Assembly: GCA_013214355.1 (NCBI GenBank)
Contig: JABSSL010000053.1
Location: 1 to 45,595, forward strand
DNA length: 45,595 bases
Source of the DNA: Saprospiraceae bacterium
GTDB taxonomy: Bacteria > Bacteroidota > Bacteroidia > Chitinophagales > Saprospiraceae
Direction of reading: 5' to 3'
The notes below the pieces were generated by a model. It did not search any database and was not told the DNA's origin. It saw nothing but the letters and a program-made list of their open reading frames with translations. The position numbers and the translations under genes are program-made. This document shows positions 34,993-43,034 of this stretch, piece by piece (position 1 is the stretch's first letter; every line of letters starts with the position of its first letter).

Positions 34993-35516
34993 GTTATTCA
35001 ATTTTGCGGTTTTCAATAATAGAACTGGTTTAAACAATGAGTTTGGGCATAACAATGCAGGGGCGGTAGTCGCGCGCTTACCGCTCATATTACTTTCTGT
35101 TTTGTCCATTTTTCTCAGACAATTCTTGTGTCATTGAGTCATACTTTTAGCTAGAAAACCTACTTCCATAGGTCGCAATTTTCCTATCTAAAACCTTACC
35201 CGTCTGGCCAGTTGGACAGGATCACAAAAATTGTCGGAGAAGGATACCTTTCGCTTGTTGTAGGTAGATACGGGTCCAGTTTTCAATTCGGTTTTACAAA
35301 AGGCGTTTTTTTTTACTATTTCTCTGATTTGCTTGTAAACAAAGGGCTTTAGCAGAAATTTTGTGGAAGATTTAGTAGTAAAAGGTGAGGAAGTTGGCAA
35401 AGTGATAGATCCAAACAGGGTAAGTTAAGATAGGATATACCTGACTAAGCAAACCAGCAAGTCAACCTAAGGATCTAGCCTTATCGACAATTATAATCCG
35501 CTGCAGATTCGAGCAA
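34993..35516. other. 520 bp intergenic region upstream of the DUF4331 pair
   Basis: Separates the anti-sigma gene from the DUF4331 genes on the same strand. A 70-codon minus-strand frame (35188-35400) looks random. This is where a promoter recognised by the neighbouring ECF sigma factor would be expected, but no motif repeated upstream of the sigma gene itself was found by eye. Confidence 0.4.
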
Positions 35517-36284
35517 TTAGGTACGGTTACCAATAACTTGTAAATCCGTTAAAGTAGGTGAAATACTTCCCCCTGCAGGTTCCAACGTGATGGCAAAGGC
35601 GTCTGCATCCACGATAAAAGGCACCTCAATAAAGGTTTCGCCATTTTCAGGAAGGTCAAACACCCCCATATCAGTTGGTTGATTATCAATTAAAGCCCAA
35701 AGCTGATATTGCTTTCCGTTTTCAGGTGCCGGTAATTGAAAAGGGTCGAGATAAGATTTCTGAGATAATGGATTGAAATACACCACTGCTTGTTGGTCAG
35801 TTTCCCCATTAGGATCTAGCAAGAGAATGGTTGAAGTACCATTTTCTCTTAGGATAGCCATTGGTGGCTCCGACTGTTGGTCCCTTTCGCATTCTTGCAG
35901 CGCAACATTGAGCTCTTCGTTTTCAAGTTCCAAGACTCTTTGCTGTTGTCTAGCATTAAAGAAACCGATGGCTAAAATCACTCCCAGAGCTCCCAACAGG
36001 ATACCAAGCCATAGTGGTAAGTGCTTACCGCTATTATTGGCAGCATCGCTTGGTGGGGTTGAACTTTGGATTTCCGATTTGATTTTATCAAAAGTGGAAG
36101 GCTTAGGTGGCGTTTGGTTTTTCATAGAATAAGCCTCCAAAGTTTGCTCTATAGCCGTCAATTCTTTTTTCACCTCTGGATATTCCATAGCCATTTTCTC
36201 CACCTCTCTCATCTCTCTCGGAGATAGTTGGCCGATCACATAGAGTTCCAGTACGCCTGATGATATGTATGATTGTATCTCCAC
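35517..36284 (-). CDS. RskA-type anti-sigma factor
   Basis: Single-pass inner-membrane anti-sigma factor of 255 residues. The N-terminal cytoplasmic part (YISSGVLELYVIGQLSPREM) is the sigma-binding segment of the anti-sigma-K family. A transmembrane helix lies at ~90-108 (LWLGILLGALGVILAIGFF), then a coiled coil (QQQRVLELENEELNVALQEC). The periplasmic RskA domain contains GKQYQLWALIDNQPTDMGVF and ends AFAITLEPAGGS. It begins 20 bp after the stop of the sigma gene, so the two form an operon. In this family regulated proteolysis releases the sigma factor; the signal here is unknown. Confidence 0.92.
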   Translation of the reverse strand: MEIQSYISSGVLELYVIGQLSPREMREVEKMAMEYPEVKKELTAIEQTLEAYSMKNQTPPKPSTFDKIKSEIQSSTPPSDAANNSGKHLPLWLGILLGALGVILAIGFFNARQQQRVLELENEELNVALQECERDQQSEPPMAILRENGTSTILLLDPNGETDQQAVVYFNPLSQKSYLDPFQLPAPENGKQYQLWALIDNQPTDMGVFDLPENGETFIEVPFIVDADAFAITLEPAGGSISPTLTDLQVIGNRT

Positions 36285-36304
36285 TTCTATTCTACCTTTT
36301 TACA

Positions 36305-36901
36305 TTAAGACAATAAATACCCCATCAGCATCAACATCTGCTCTGGTGTCAAGATTTCACGCAAGACAGAAATGGCCTTGCGGAGCCGAGTTTTAACGGT
36401 GCCTAGTGGAATACCCAAAGCCTCAGCAGTTTCCTTCTGGGTGTACTGCCTAAAATAGAGGTACTCTATGAGTTCTTGGTGTTCTGGATCGATCTGGGAC
36501 AGGACTTTCTGTAACCCCACATCGGGAATCTTATTAAATGCCTTCGCTTTTAGCTGCGCATCTACATTTACGAGGGTATCGATCGATTCAGTTTCTTTAT
36601 TTCGCTGAAAAGAGACTAATCTTGCTGTATCAATTGCTGTATTTCTTGCGATTTGCGACATCCAGGTGAAGAGACGGCTTCTCTTCTCATCATATTGCCC
36701 AATTTTTTTCCAAATCTTCACGAATACATCTTGCAAAATCTCCTCTGCTGCTTCCGGATCAGGAATAATCTTTGAAATATGATGAAGGAGGGCTCCTGCG
36801 TACTTCTGATAGAGGATCTGCAGTGCTGATTCATCTCCACTTTTCATCTGTTGGATCAGCTTGATATTATCCAATTCACTTTGGTCAAGCACTGGGTTCA
36901 T
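36305..36901 (-). CDS. ECF sigma factor (SigK-like), partner of the RskA anti-sigma
   Basis: Alternative sigma factor of 198 residues. Region 2 runs ~25-100 with EEILQDVFVKIWKKIGQYD and RLFTWMSQIARNTAIDTAR. Region 4 runs ~135-190 with RQYTQKETAEALGIPLGTVK and TRLRKAISVLRE. Its immediate partner is an RskA-type anti-sigma factor, as with SigK/RskA pairs. The likely regulon includes its own operon and possibly the two DUF4331 genes and the TPR lipoprotein gene downstream on the same strand; that is inferred from proximity. An inverted-repeat element ends 38 bp upstream of its start. Confidence 0.93.
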   Translation of the reverse strand: MNPVLDQSELDNIKLIQQMKSGDESALQILYQKYAGALLHHISKIIPDPEAAEEILQDVFVKIWKKIGQYDEKRSRLFTWMSQIARNTAIDTARLVSFQRNKETESIDTLVNVDAQLKAKAFNKIPDVGLQKVLSQIDPEHQELIEYLYFRQYTQKETAEALGIPLGTVKTRLRKAISVLREILTPEQMLMLMGYLLS

Positions 36902-36938
36902 GGTAAGGTAAGTGTGTTTTTAAGGATTACCCTTCTTC

Positions 36939-37048
36939 GACAAATCTCGCGGACAATCACAAAATGAACCGAAAAAGCGCGTACTGACGATTACTGTCAG
37001 TAAAGCGTTGAGTTTTATTTTTGAGTGTCTTCAAACACGAGATTTGTC
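36939..37048. repeat. 110 bp inverted-repeat element, copy B (MITE/REPIN-like)
   Basis: Second copy of the element at 4414-4522. The ends are GACAAATCTCG and the exact complement CGAGATTTGTC, and the homology of the flanks (TTCTT before, AAGAA after) lengthens the repeat. It shares the internal AAAGCGTTGA and CTTCAAACAC with copy A. It lies between the divergent sigma gene and prfA, upstream of both, and does not overlap the prfA promoter at 37099-37129. Confidence 0.75.
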
Positions 37049-37098
37049 AAAGAACCAGGATTACTACGGCGTACAAATATAAGGGTCTTTTGGAACTA

Positions 37099-37129
37099 TT
37101 GGGGGAATTGAAAGATTGTACTATTTTTG
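37099..37129 (+). promoter_or_regulatory. Bacteroidota-type promoter for prfA
   Basis: TTG at 37099-37101, 20 bp spacer, TATTTTTG at 37122-37129: a full match to the consensus. The implied start near 37136 gives a leader of about 135 nt. The rest of the 36902-37270 gap is the repeat element and AT-rich sequence. Confidence 0.7.
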
Positions 37130-37270
37130 CCCTGCAAATTTAAGCGTATGTTTAAAAGATAAAATTTATGGACCAGTCCTCTCTACAATTCATGTAGCTT
37201 ATTGACCTTTCACCATCTTTCTTGAAACTATTTCAAGCTCACTTTTCGTCCATAAATAATCAATAATAAC

Positions 37271-38344
37271 ATGATAGATAAACTCGAAGCCATACAAGAT
37301 CGCTATTACTATTTGGAGGAGCAGCTCTCTGACCCAGAGGTGATAGCCGATATGAAGCGATATAAGAAAATAGGGAAAGAGTATAAAGACCTCAAGCCCA
37401 TCATCGATGCCTTTACCTTTTACAAAGATATCTTGGGTAATATTGAGACGGCCCAAGAAATGCTAAAGGAGAATGATGCAGAGATGAAAGAAATGGCTCA
37501 AATGGAGTTAGACGAGCTAGTTCCACAACGGGAAACCCTAGAAGAGGACATCAAGCAGCTATTAATTCCCAAGGACCCAGAAGATGAACGAGATGTAATA
37601 TTCGAAATCAGATCCGGGGCTGGTGGGGATGAGGCGAGTATCTTCGCAGGCGACCTCTACCGAATGTACACTCGCTTCTTTGAATCTCAAGGCTGGAAAA
37701 CAGAGTTAATTTCAGCGAATGAAGGCTCCGCCGGTGGATACAGTAAGCTCGTTATGGAAGTAAATGGTGAGGATGTTTACGGCCGACTGAAGTTCGAGTC
37801 CGGTGCCCATCGAGTTCAACGCGTACCCAAAACAGAATCCCAAGGCCGAGTCCATACATCGGCTGCTACGGTTGCGGTAGTTCCTAAGTTGGAAATTGAA
37901 GATGTAGACATCAACAAGGCCGATCTGAAAGTAGATACCTACCGTTCAAGTGGAGCTGGAGGGCAGCACGTAAACAAAACGGAATCTGCCGTCAGGATTA
38001 CGCACTTGCCAACTGGCGTTGTTTCTGAGAGTCAGGATAGTAGAAGTCAGATTAAGAACCGAGAAATTGCTCTGCAGCGACTCTATGTAAAAATTGCAGA
38101 AATGCAGAAGAAGCAACATGAGTCGGAGCAAGCAGCCAAGCGAAAATCACTAGTAGGCTCAGGAGACCGATCGGACAAAATTCGCACGTACAATTATCCT
38201 CAAAATCGTATGACTGATCACCGGATTAATCTGACTATGTACAACTTAGATCAGATTATGGAAGGAAACATAGGGGATATAATAGAAGGGTTACAAATGG
38301 CAGAGAATGCCGAAAAACTAAAGGGCGAAGACGCCGAAGGCTAA
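37271..38344 (+). CDS. prfA: Peptide chain release factor 1
   Basis: Reads UAA and UAG stop codons and triggers peptide release. The 357 residues have the normal RF1 layout. The stop-codon recognition tripeptide is PKT (186-188, in HRVQRVPKTESQGR), the PxT form of RF1 rather than the SPF form of RF2. The GGQ catalytic loop is at 230-232 within SGAGGQHVNKTESAV. The C-terminal part shows DHRINLTMYNLDQIMEG. It is preceded by a full promoter and appears monocistronic. Confidence 0.97.
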   Translation: MIDKLEAIQDRYYYLEEQLSDPEVIADMKRYKKIGKEYKDLKPIIDAFTFYKDILGNIETAQEMLKENDAEMKEMAQMELDELVPQRETLEEDIKQLLIPKDPEDERDVIFEIRSGAGGDEASIFAGDLYRMYTRFFESQGWKTELISANEGSAGGYSKLVMEVNGEDVYGRLKFESGAHRVQRVPKTESQGRVHTSAATVAVVPKLEIEDVDINKADLKVDTYRSSGAGGQHVNKTESAVRITHLPTGVVSESQDSRSQIKNREIALQRLYVKIAEMQKKQHESEQAAKRKSLVGSGDRSDKIRTYNYPQNRMTDHRINLTMYNLDQIMEGNIGDIIEGLQMAENAEKLKGEDAEG

Positions 38345-38643
38345 CATAATACATAGATTAATATATTTAACTACTTCATTTCTAAAGACCTTACTATCAA
38401 TTCATCTACTACCTTATCGTAGTATCTTCTGCTGATTTTTTGCTGTTTTGCGGTAATTTTCGCATATTTGTAAAGCTCGGTAAAAAGAGCTTTGCGGGAA
38501 TGGCAGTATTCGGCTATTTTTCATATCGTTTTTGCTGTTTCCTCATATAACCAACAAGTCTCCCGAGTTCATTAGTCTAATGAATCCTCATCTCGTCTGT
38601 AAGCACGACCTACAACACTTTAGTGTTGCTAAGACGATCAAAT

Positions 38644-38671
38644 TCACATGTTACCCCCCTAACACATGTGA
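38644..38671. promoter_or_regulatory. C-loop hairpin or operator-like dyad
   Basis: TCACATGT and its complement ACATGTGA form an 8 bp stem around a 12 nt loop containing six C in a row. It lies about 120 bp upstream of the -7 box of the PorP/OmpA operon. It could be a dimeric regulator site (each arm contains the palindrome ACATGT) or chance. Confidence 0.35.
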
Positions 38672-38793
38672 TCGATAGTTACGAATTGTGCCGACAGAAT
38701 TAGCAAGAATAGCTATCTACCAGAAACCATTTTTTCTTCATCAGTTATGAAATGCCACAGCATTGCCTGGCAGGGTTTTGCTGTTGACATATA

Positions 38794-38801
38794 TAACTTT
38801 G
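38794..38801 (+). promoter_or_regulatory. -7 box (TAACTTTG) for the PorP/OmpA/adhesin operon
   Basis: Matches TAnnTTTG; implied start near 38808, leader about 57 nt to the GTG start at 38865. The -33 region is not well conserved: the nearest TTTG is only 13 bp upstream. Confidence 0.45.
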
Positions 38802-38864
38802 GCAATACTTTTGATATAGCCAGAGTAAGCGATAATCGAATTTTATTAACCAAAAGGTCATACT

Positions 38865-39875
38865 GTGTATAAAACACCTAAACTAAAGCTTTGGCTGATT
38901 GTTGTTTTGTTCTCTTCTGCGACCCAATTGCTTAGTCAGGACATCCATTTTTCGCAATTCGCCAATTCCCCACTAAATCTTAACCCAGCACTCACAGGTG
39001 CCTTTGATGGAGAATACCGCTTTAATAGTAGTTTCCGCCGTCAATGGAATCCCACTGTTAATTACCGAACCTTTACCATTTCTGGAGAAAAGAATTTCTG
39101 TACTGTAAAGTGCGACTCTAGTAATTGCTGGCGCCCCGAAGGCTTTGCGCTAGGCGCCGTATTCAATTATGATGTTGCTGGTGATTCTAGACTCAGCCTA
39201 ACACAACTCGAGCTGACGGGTTCTTACAACACCTATCTTGGCTCTGGCTTCTCCTTAGCAGGTGCCCTGATGTTGGGCGGAGCTCAACGTGCTTTCACCC
39301 GAGAAGAACTTTCACTGGAAAACAATAGTGATCCTGCCAATAGTAAGTCCGTAGGACGAGAAGCTCGTTCGCTCTTCGATATTTCTTTAGGGGCTAACTT
39401 GCATTACCAAGGATGCGCAAGAAGAAATAGCTTAGACTTTGGCATTGGGGTTTATCACCTCAACCAGCCCAACACCAATTTCTTCGATGTGGCCGATATT
39501 AACCTTCCTATACGCTACTCCCTTTATGGTCTTGGTGCCTTCCAACTATTCAATCGACTGGACCTACTCGTCAATGGCCTGGTACAATTCCAGGGGCCTT
39601 ATCAAGAGATTGTGCTCATGGGTGGCGTTAGACTATTGCCCTTCGATACCGACTTAGGTAGCTTTATGCTTGACCTAAACTTAGGTGCTCGCTTTGACGA
39701 CTCCATCATTGCCATGATCCAACTCCATTATGATATGTGGAACTTTGGAATCAGCTACGATATAACATCTTCTGACGCTAGAGATCTTTTGGGTATTGAT
39801 GGTGGTCTTGAGTTATCGGTTGGGTACATCGTCAATCGTCCAAACCCTGCTAGAGTTTGTAAAGTACAATTCTAG
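38865..39875 (+). CDS. PorP/SprF-family outer-membrane protein
   Basis: Outer-membrane beta-barrel protein of 336 residues of the PorP/SprF type, associated with type IX secretion and with surface adhesins in gliding bacteria. A signal peptide (~1-25, KLWLIVVLFSSATQLL) is followed by the family opening QDIHFSQFANSPLNLNPAL and GAFDGEYRFNSSFRRQW. The rest is amphipathic beta strands, ending near a short Cys-containing tail. A cysteine-rich insertion (CTVKCDSSNC) near residue 80 is notable. The start is GTG at 38865; no ATG fits. PorP/SprF genes next to an OmpA-type gene and a giant repeat protein are a known arrangement, SprF being needed for SprB surface localisation. Confidence 0.9.
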   Translation: MYKTPKLKLWLIVVLFSSATQLLSQDIHFSQFANSPLNLNPALTGAFDGEYRFNSSFRRQWNPTVNYRTFTISGEKNFCTVKCDSSNCWRPEGFALGAVFNYDVAGDSRLSLTQLELTGSYNTYLGSGFSLAGALMLGGAQRAFTREELSLENNSDPANSKSVGREARSLFDISLGANLHYQGCARRNSLDFGIGVYHLNQPNTNFFDVADINLPIRYSLYGLGAFQLFNRLDLLVNGLVQFQGPYQEIVLMGGVRLLPFDTDLGSFMLDLNLGARFDDSIIAMIQLHYDMWNFGISYDITSSDARDLLGIDGGLELSVGYIVNRPNPARVCKVQF

Positions 39876-39928
39876 CCGAATCAAAAAATGATCTATAGTT
39901 ATTTAATCTACTCTTAAATCCCTAAACA

Positions 39929-42900
39929 ATGAAAAAGCTACTTTTACTAGCTTTCCAATTAGGATTTCTACTCCCCCAACTCAGTGGTCAGTCTACAGCT
40001 AGCTATTTGAAGAGTGCAGAAGAGGCATTTGCAGCTAAAGACTATGCTACCGCATACATACACGCTAAAGAAGTGCTCAAAAGAGATTCCAGTGCCAATC
40101 TGGATCTTCTCAAAATTGCCATGATGGCTTCTGTCGAGGTGTGTGAATTTGATCAGGCAGAGCAGTACATGCGCACTATTAGCTCCATAGCTCCTGATGA
40201 CAACGATCCTATTCTTACCTTTTATCGCGCAAAAAATCAACACCGCCAAGGTAATTACGAAGAGGCTATCCAGGCCTATGATGATTTCATCGGCAGTTCT
40301 GGTAGTAACAATCCAGAATTGGTTGCCCTTGCCAAACAAAAAGTATCAGAATGTAATCAGCTTCTAGGTCCAAAGATGTACTTAGTAGAGAGAGACAGCA
40401 ACCCCTCTATTAGTACCCCCAGAATGCTAGAAGATTTAAGCACTCCCGGGCAATCTGACTTTGCCATGCCAATTTTCAAAGACAACATCATCGTAGGGAA
40501 ACATACTCCACCAGAACAATGTGAATGTGAAAAACCCTGTTCAGATAAGATCTCTTTATTAGAAAGAAATACTTCAGGTGCAGCCAATAAACTGGCACTT
40601 CCAAAGAGCTTCAAAAAAGTAGGCCATATCACCTATGCTAATGAAGGGCAGCGAGTATATTTCACCTCTTGCAAGTGTAAAGACGACTCTTACACCTGCG
40701 AAATATACTATGCCGATCGCGATGGTAGTAGCACTGGATGGTCTTCTCCGGTAAAACTTCCGGCTCATATCAACCATGGGAAGGGCTATACTAGTACTCA
40801 ACCATTTTATCTGGAGGGAAAAGATAGAGGCAAAGATATTTTATTCTATGTCTCGGATTTTCATGGAGGACAAGGAAGCGGTAGAGAAGACCTCGATATT
40901 TACTACTCCATAGTGGAAGGAAATGATCATAAACCTTCGGTAAGTTTGAATGAAATCAATACTACTGGTGATGAAGTCACCCCCTACTTCCACAATTCTA
41001 CCCGTACCTTCTTCTTCAGTTCCAATGGCTATATGACCTTAGGAGGTTTTGACTTCGATATCTTCAAATACACGCCATCTGAGAGCGATTATATATCACA
41101 ATTCCTACGATCTACATCTGAAGCTGAGAATAGTGAATGTTCTGGAAAATCTACCATATCAGGGTTCAGTCGCGAAGTCCAAAATATGGGTAGTCCTATC
41201 AACACTCAATTTGACGATTTATTTTTTAGTCAAGAAGAGGGTGGTGATAAAATGATTTTCTCTTCTAATCGAGAAGGGCACAAGTACGCTGAGTTGGAAC
41301 ATTGTTGCCCAGATGTTTTTGAAACAGTCTATAACCCCAAGGTGGATATCATAGTTTCTGTCTTCTGTGAGGGTGAGGAATATTGCCGCCAAGACGGTGA
41401 TAACCCTGAACCTATTGGAAAGGGTGTCGCTGATCTATTACAATGGGAAGGAGAGTATAAACTTCCTACACCGGAGCGTCCAGGTAACAACAATGTATTC
41501 AAATTCAGGGGCATTCCGTTGGATATGACTTTCAAAATGACGGCCACCTTAGGACCAGAATCAGGTTATACGCCGGCCAGCGGTGAAATCTACACAGGGA
41601 AATGCGATGGAGAGACGATAAGATTAAACTTGGTTCTAGTACCTGATCTATATTATAGTATCAATTTTATTGACCAGTGTGACGAGTCCAAAGCCGTAGA
41701 TGTAAGCAACTTTGTACTTAGGGATAACGACACAGGGCAAGCCGTCCCACCTATCGAGCAATCAGGCACCCATACTTTCAAATATCAGTTGTGTCCCAAT
41801 ACTACTTATAGTTACACTACAGATGGTTGTTCTGCCTTAGATGCCAACTATCGCTTTCCTAAAAGTTTTTCAAAGACCATCACTACGACTTGTGCTCCCC
41901 TAGATGACCAAGAGACTATCCCACTGATTCCACCCCAGCCACTAGTAGTCAACTTTGTCGAGTACTGTGATAATGGCATTCCTGTACCCGTTAATAATTT
42001 TGTGCTGAGGGATCAAGCTACTGGTGCGGAAATTAGCCCAGTTAAGACCGATGGAGGTCACACCTATAGCTACGAGATCTTTGCCGGCTCCAAATATGAA
42101 TTTAATCCTGACGAAGCCTCCCCAGTAGATGAAGAATACGTTTTCTCAGATAAAGGAGAATTGACCACCGTAGATGCGGCTTGTGATGGTAGAAACTTTA
42201 TTATTCCACTCCACAAACAGACGCCAATAGTCCTAGACTTTAATCTTCCTTTATACTTTGACCACGATCAACCTAGAGTTGAAAATGTTCAGCAAGATGG
42301 ACAAGTTAGGGACTATACTTCTTTCTTTGAAAGCTACCTGACCGGAGTAGATTTTGACCAAACGGTAAGGCCCTACAGGGACGACAGCGAGTACCAAACT
42401 CAAAGGAATCAACTTAGGTTGGCGGATGCAGCTTTAGTAAATGGCATAAACAACGATTCTCTTAGAATACGATATCAGGACTACCTTCAGGCCGTAAGCG
42501 ATGGGCGAGCAAGAGGATCTGTAGCTGGTAGTAGTTGTAATGGAGATACTACCGAACTTGCGGTCAGAAATTTCTTCAATGAGCTACGAAGTAACTATCA
42601 ACAATTTACCTCTTCTTTAACAGATCAAGTTGAGCTGCTTTATGAAGCTGGTTATGATATCAAAATTATCGTCGAAGGAGCCGCTAGTGGATCAGGAGGG
42701 CTAGTGCACAACAATAGCCTATCAGGAAGACGAATCGCTACGATTACCGAGTACTTTAGGGACTATATCGAAAAGCAAGTTGGAGAATTTGATGCAACTC
42801 GCTTCAGTTATGTTGAACGACAGAAAGGTTCCAGTGAATACGAAGGAAATTACCCGCGCAGGGGCGTATGTAGAATCTATGATGTCAGAGCTGCTCGAGA

Positions 42901-43000
42901 TCGAAACATCAGGATCCTCAAGGTAGAAGGGCTTCCTAAAGATAAACCCCTTTGTGATCCTGCCACTTATGGAAGTGTAATCCATCCTAATAACAACTAA
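39929..43000 (+). CDS. TPR, PD40-propeller and OmpA-like outer-membrane protein
   Basis: Exported 1023-residue protein. Order: signal peptide (~1-20); TPR helices (~25-130, for example YEEAIQAYDDFIGSS); PD40-type beta-propeller (~160-460, with VYFTSCK and MIFSSNREGHKY blades); two tandem ~95-residue beta domains (~570-765, each containing NFVLRD); and a C-terminal OmpA-like region (~780-1000, with LSGRRIATITEYF). In the OmpA-like part the usual peptidoglycan-contacting Asp of the GHTD motif is missing (EGAASGSG instead), while the Arg side is kept. The domain order matches PorE-like and related T9SS envelope proteins. It follows the PorP-like gene by 53 bp, and the adhesin gene follows by 34 bp. 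Confidence 0.88.
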   Translation: MKKLLLLAFQLGFLLPQLSGQSTASYLKSAEEAFAAKDYATAYIHAKEVLKRDSSANLDLLKIAMMASVEVCEFDQAEQYMRTISSIAPDDNDPILTFYRAKNQHRQGNYEEAIQAYDDFIGSSGSNNPELVALAKQKVSECNQLLGPKMYLVERDSNPSISTPRMLEDLSTPGQSDFAMPIFKDNIIVGKHTPPEQCECEKPCSDKISLLERNTSGAANKLALPKSFKKVGHITYANEGQRVYFTSCKCKDDSYTCEIYYADRDGSSTGWSSPVKLPAHINHGKGYTSTQPFYLEGKDRGKDILFYVSDFHGGQGSGREDLDIYYSIVEGNDHKPSVSLNEINTTGDEVTPYFHNSTRTFFFSSNGYMTLGGFDFDIFKYTPSESDYISQFLRSTSEAENSECSGKSTISGFSREVQNMGSPINTQFDDLFFSQEEGGDKMIFSSNREGHKYAELEHCCPDVFETVYNPKVDIIVSVFCEGEEYCRQDGDNPEPIGKGVADLLQWEGEYKLPTPERPGNNNVFKFRGIPLDMTFKMTATLGPESGYTPASGEIYTGKCDGETIRLNLVLVPDLYYSINFIDQCDESKAVDVSNFVLRDNDTGQAVPPIEQSGTHTFKYQLCPNTTYSYTTDGCSALDANYRFPKSFSKTITTTCAPLDDQETIPLIPPQPLVVNFVEYCDNGIPVPVNNFVLRDQATGAEISPVKTDGGHTYSYEIFAGSKYEFNPDEASPVDEEYVFSDKGELTTVDAACDGRNFIIPLHKQTPIVLDFNLPLYFDHDQPRVENVQQDGQVRDYTSFFESYLTGVDFDQTVRPYRDDSEYQTQRNQLRLADAALVNGINNDSLRIRYQDYLQAVSDGRARGSVAGSSCNGDTTELAVRNFFNELRSNYQQFTSSLTDQVELLYEAGYDIKIIVEGAASGSGGLVHNNSLSGRRIATITEYFRDYIEKQVGEFDATRFSYVERQKGSSEYEGNYPRRGVCRIYDVRAARDRNIRILKVEGLPKDKPLCDPATYGSVIHPNNN

Positions 43001-43034
43001 ACCCTACTTAACACCTCCCGCTAAAGGCAGAATA

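Larger units (their letters stand above)
38345..38864. other. 520 bp intergenic region upstream of the PorP/OmpA operon
   Basis: No gene. Contents seen: a 7 bp hairpin AAAGCTC/GAGCTTT at 38472-38493, possibly at the end of the prfA transcript but without a T tail; three direct copies of TTTTGCTGTT at about 38437, 38530 and 38776; a second hairpin at 38644-38671; and a -7 box close to the operon. Confidence 0.5.

Noticed and set aside
35188-35400. 70-codon minus-strand frame between the anti-sigma and DUF4331 genes
   Set aside because: Composition is dominated by Lys, Ser, Thr and Phe from AT-rich DNA, with no signal, domain or spacing that suggests a gene. The region is better seen as promoter DNA.
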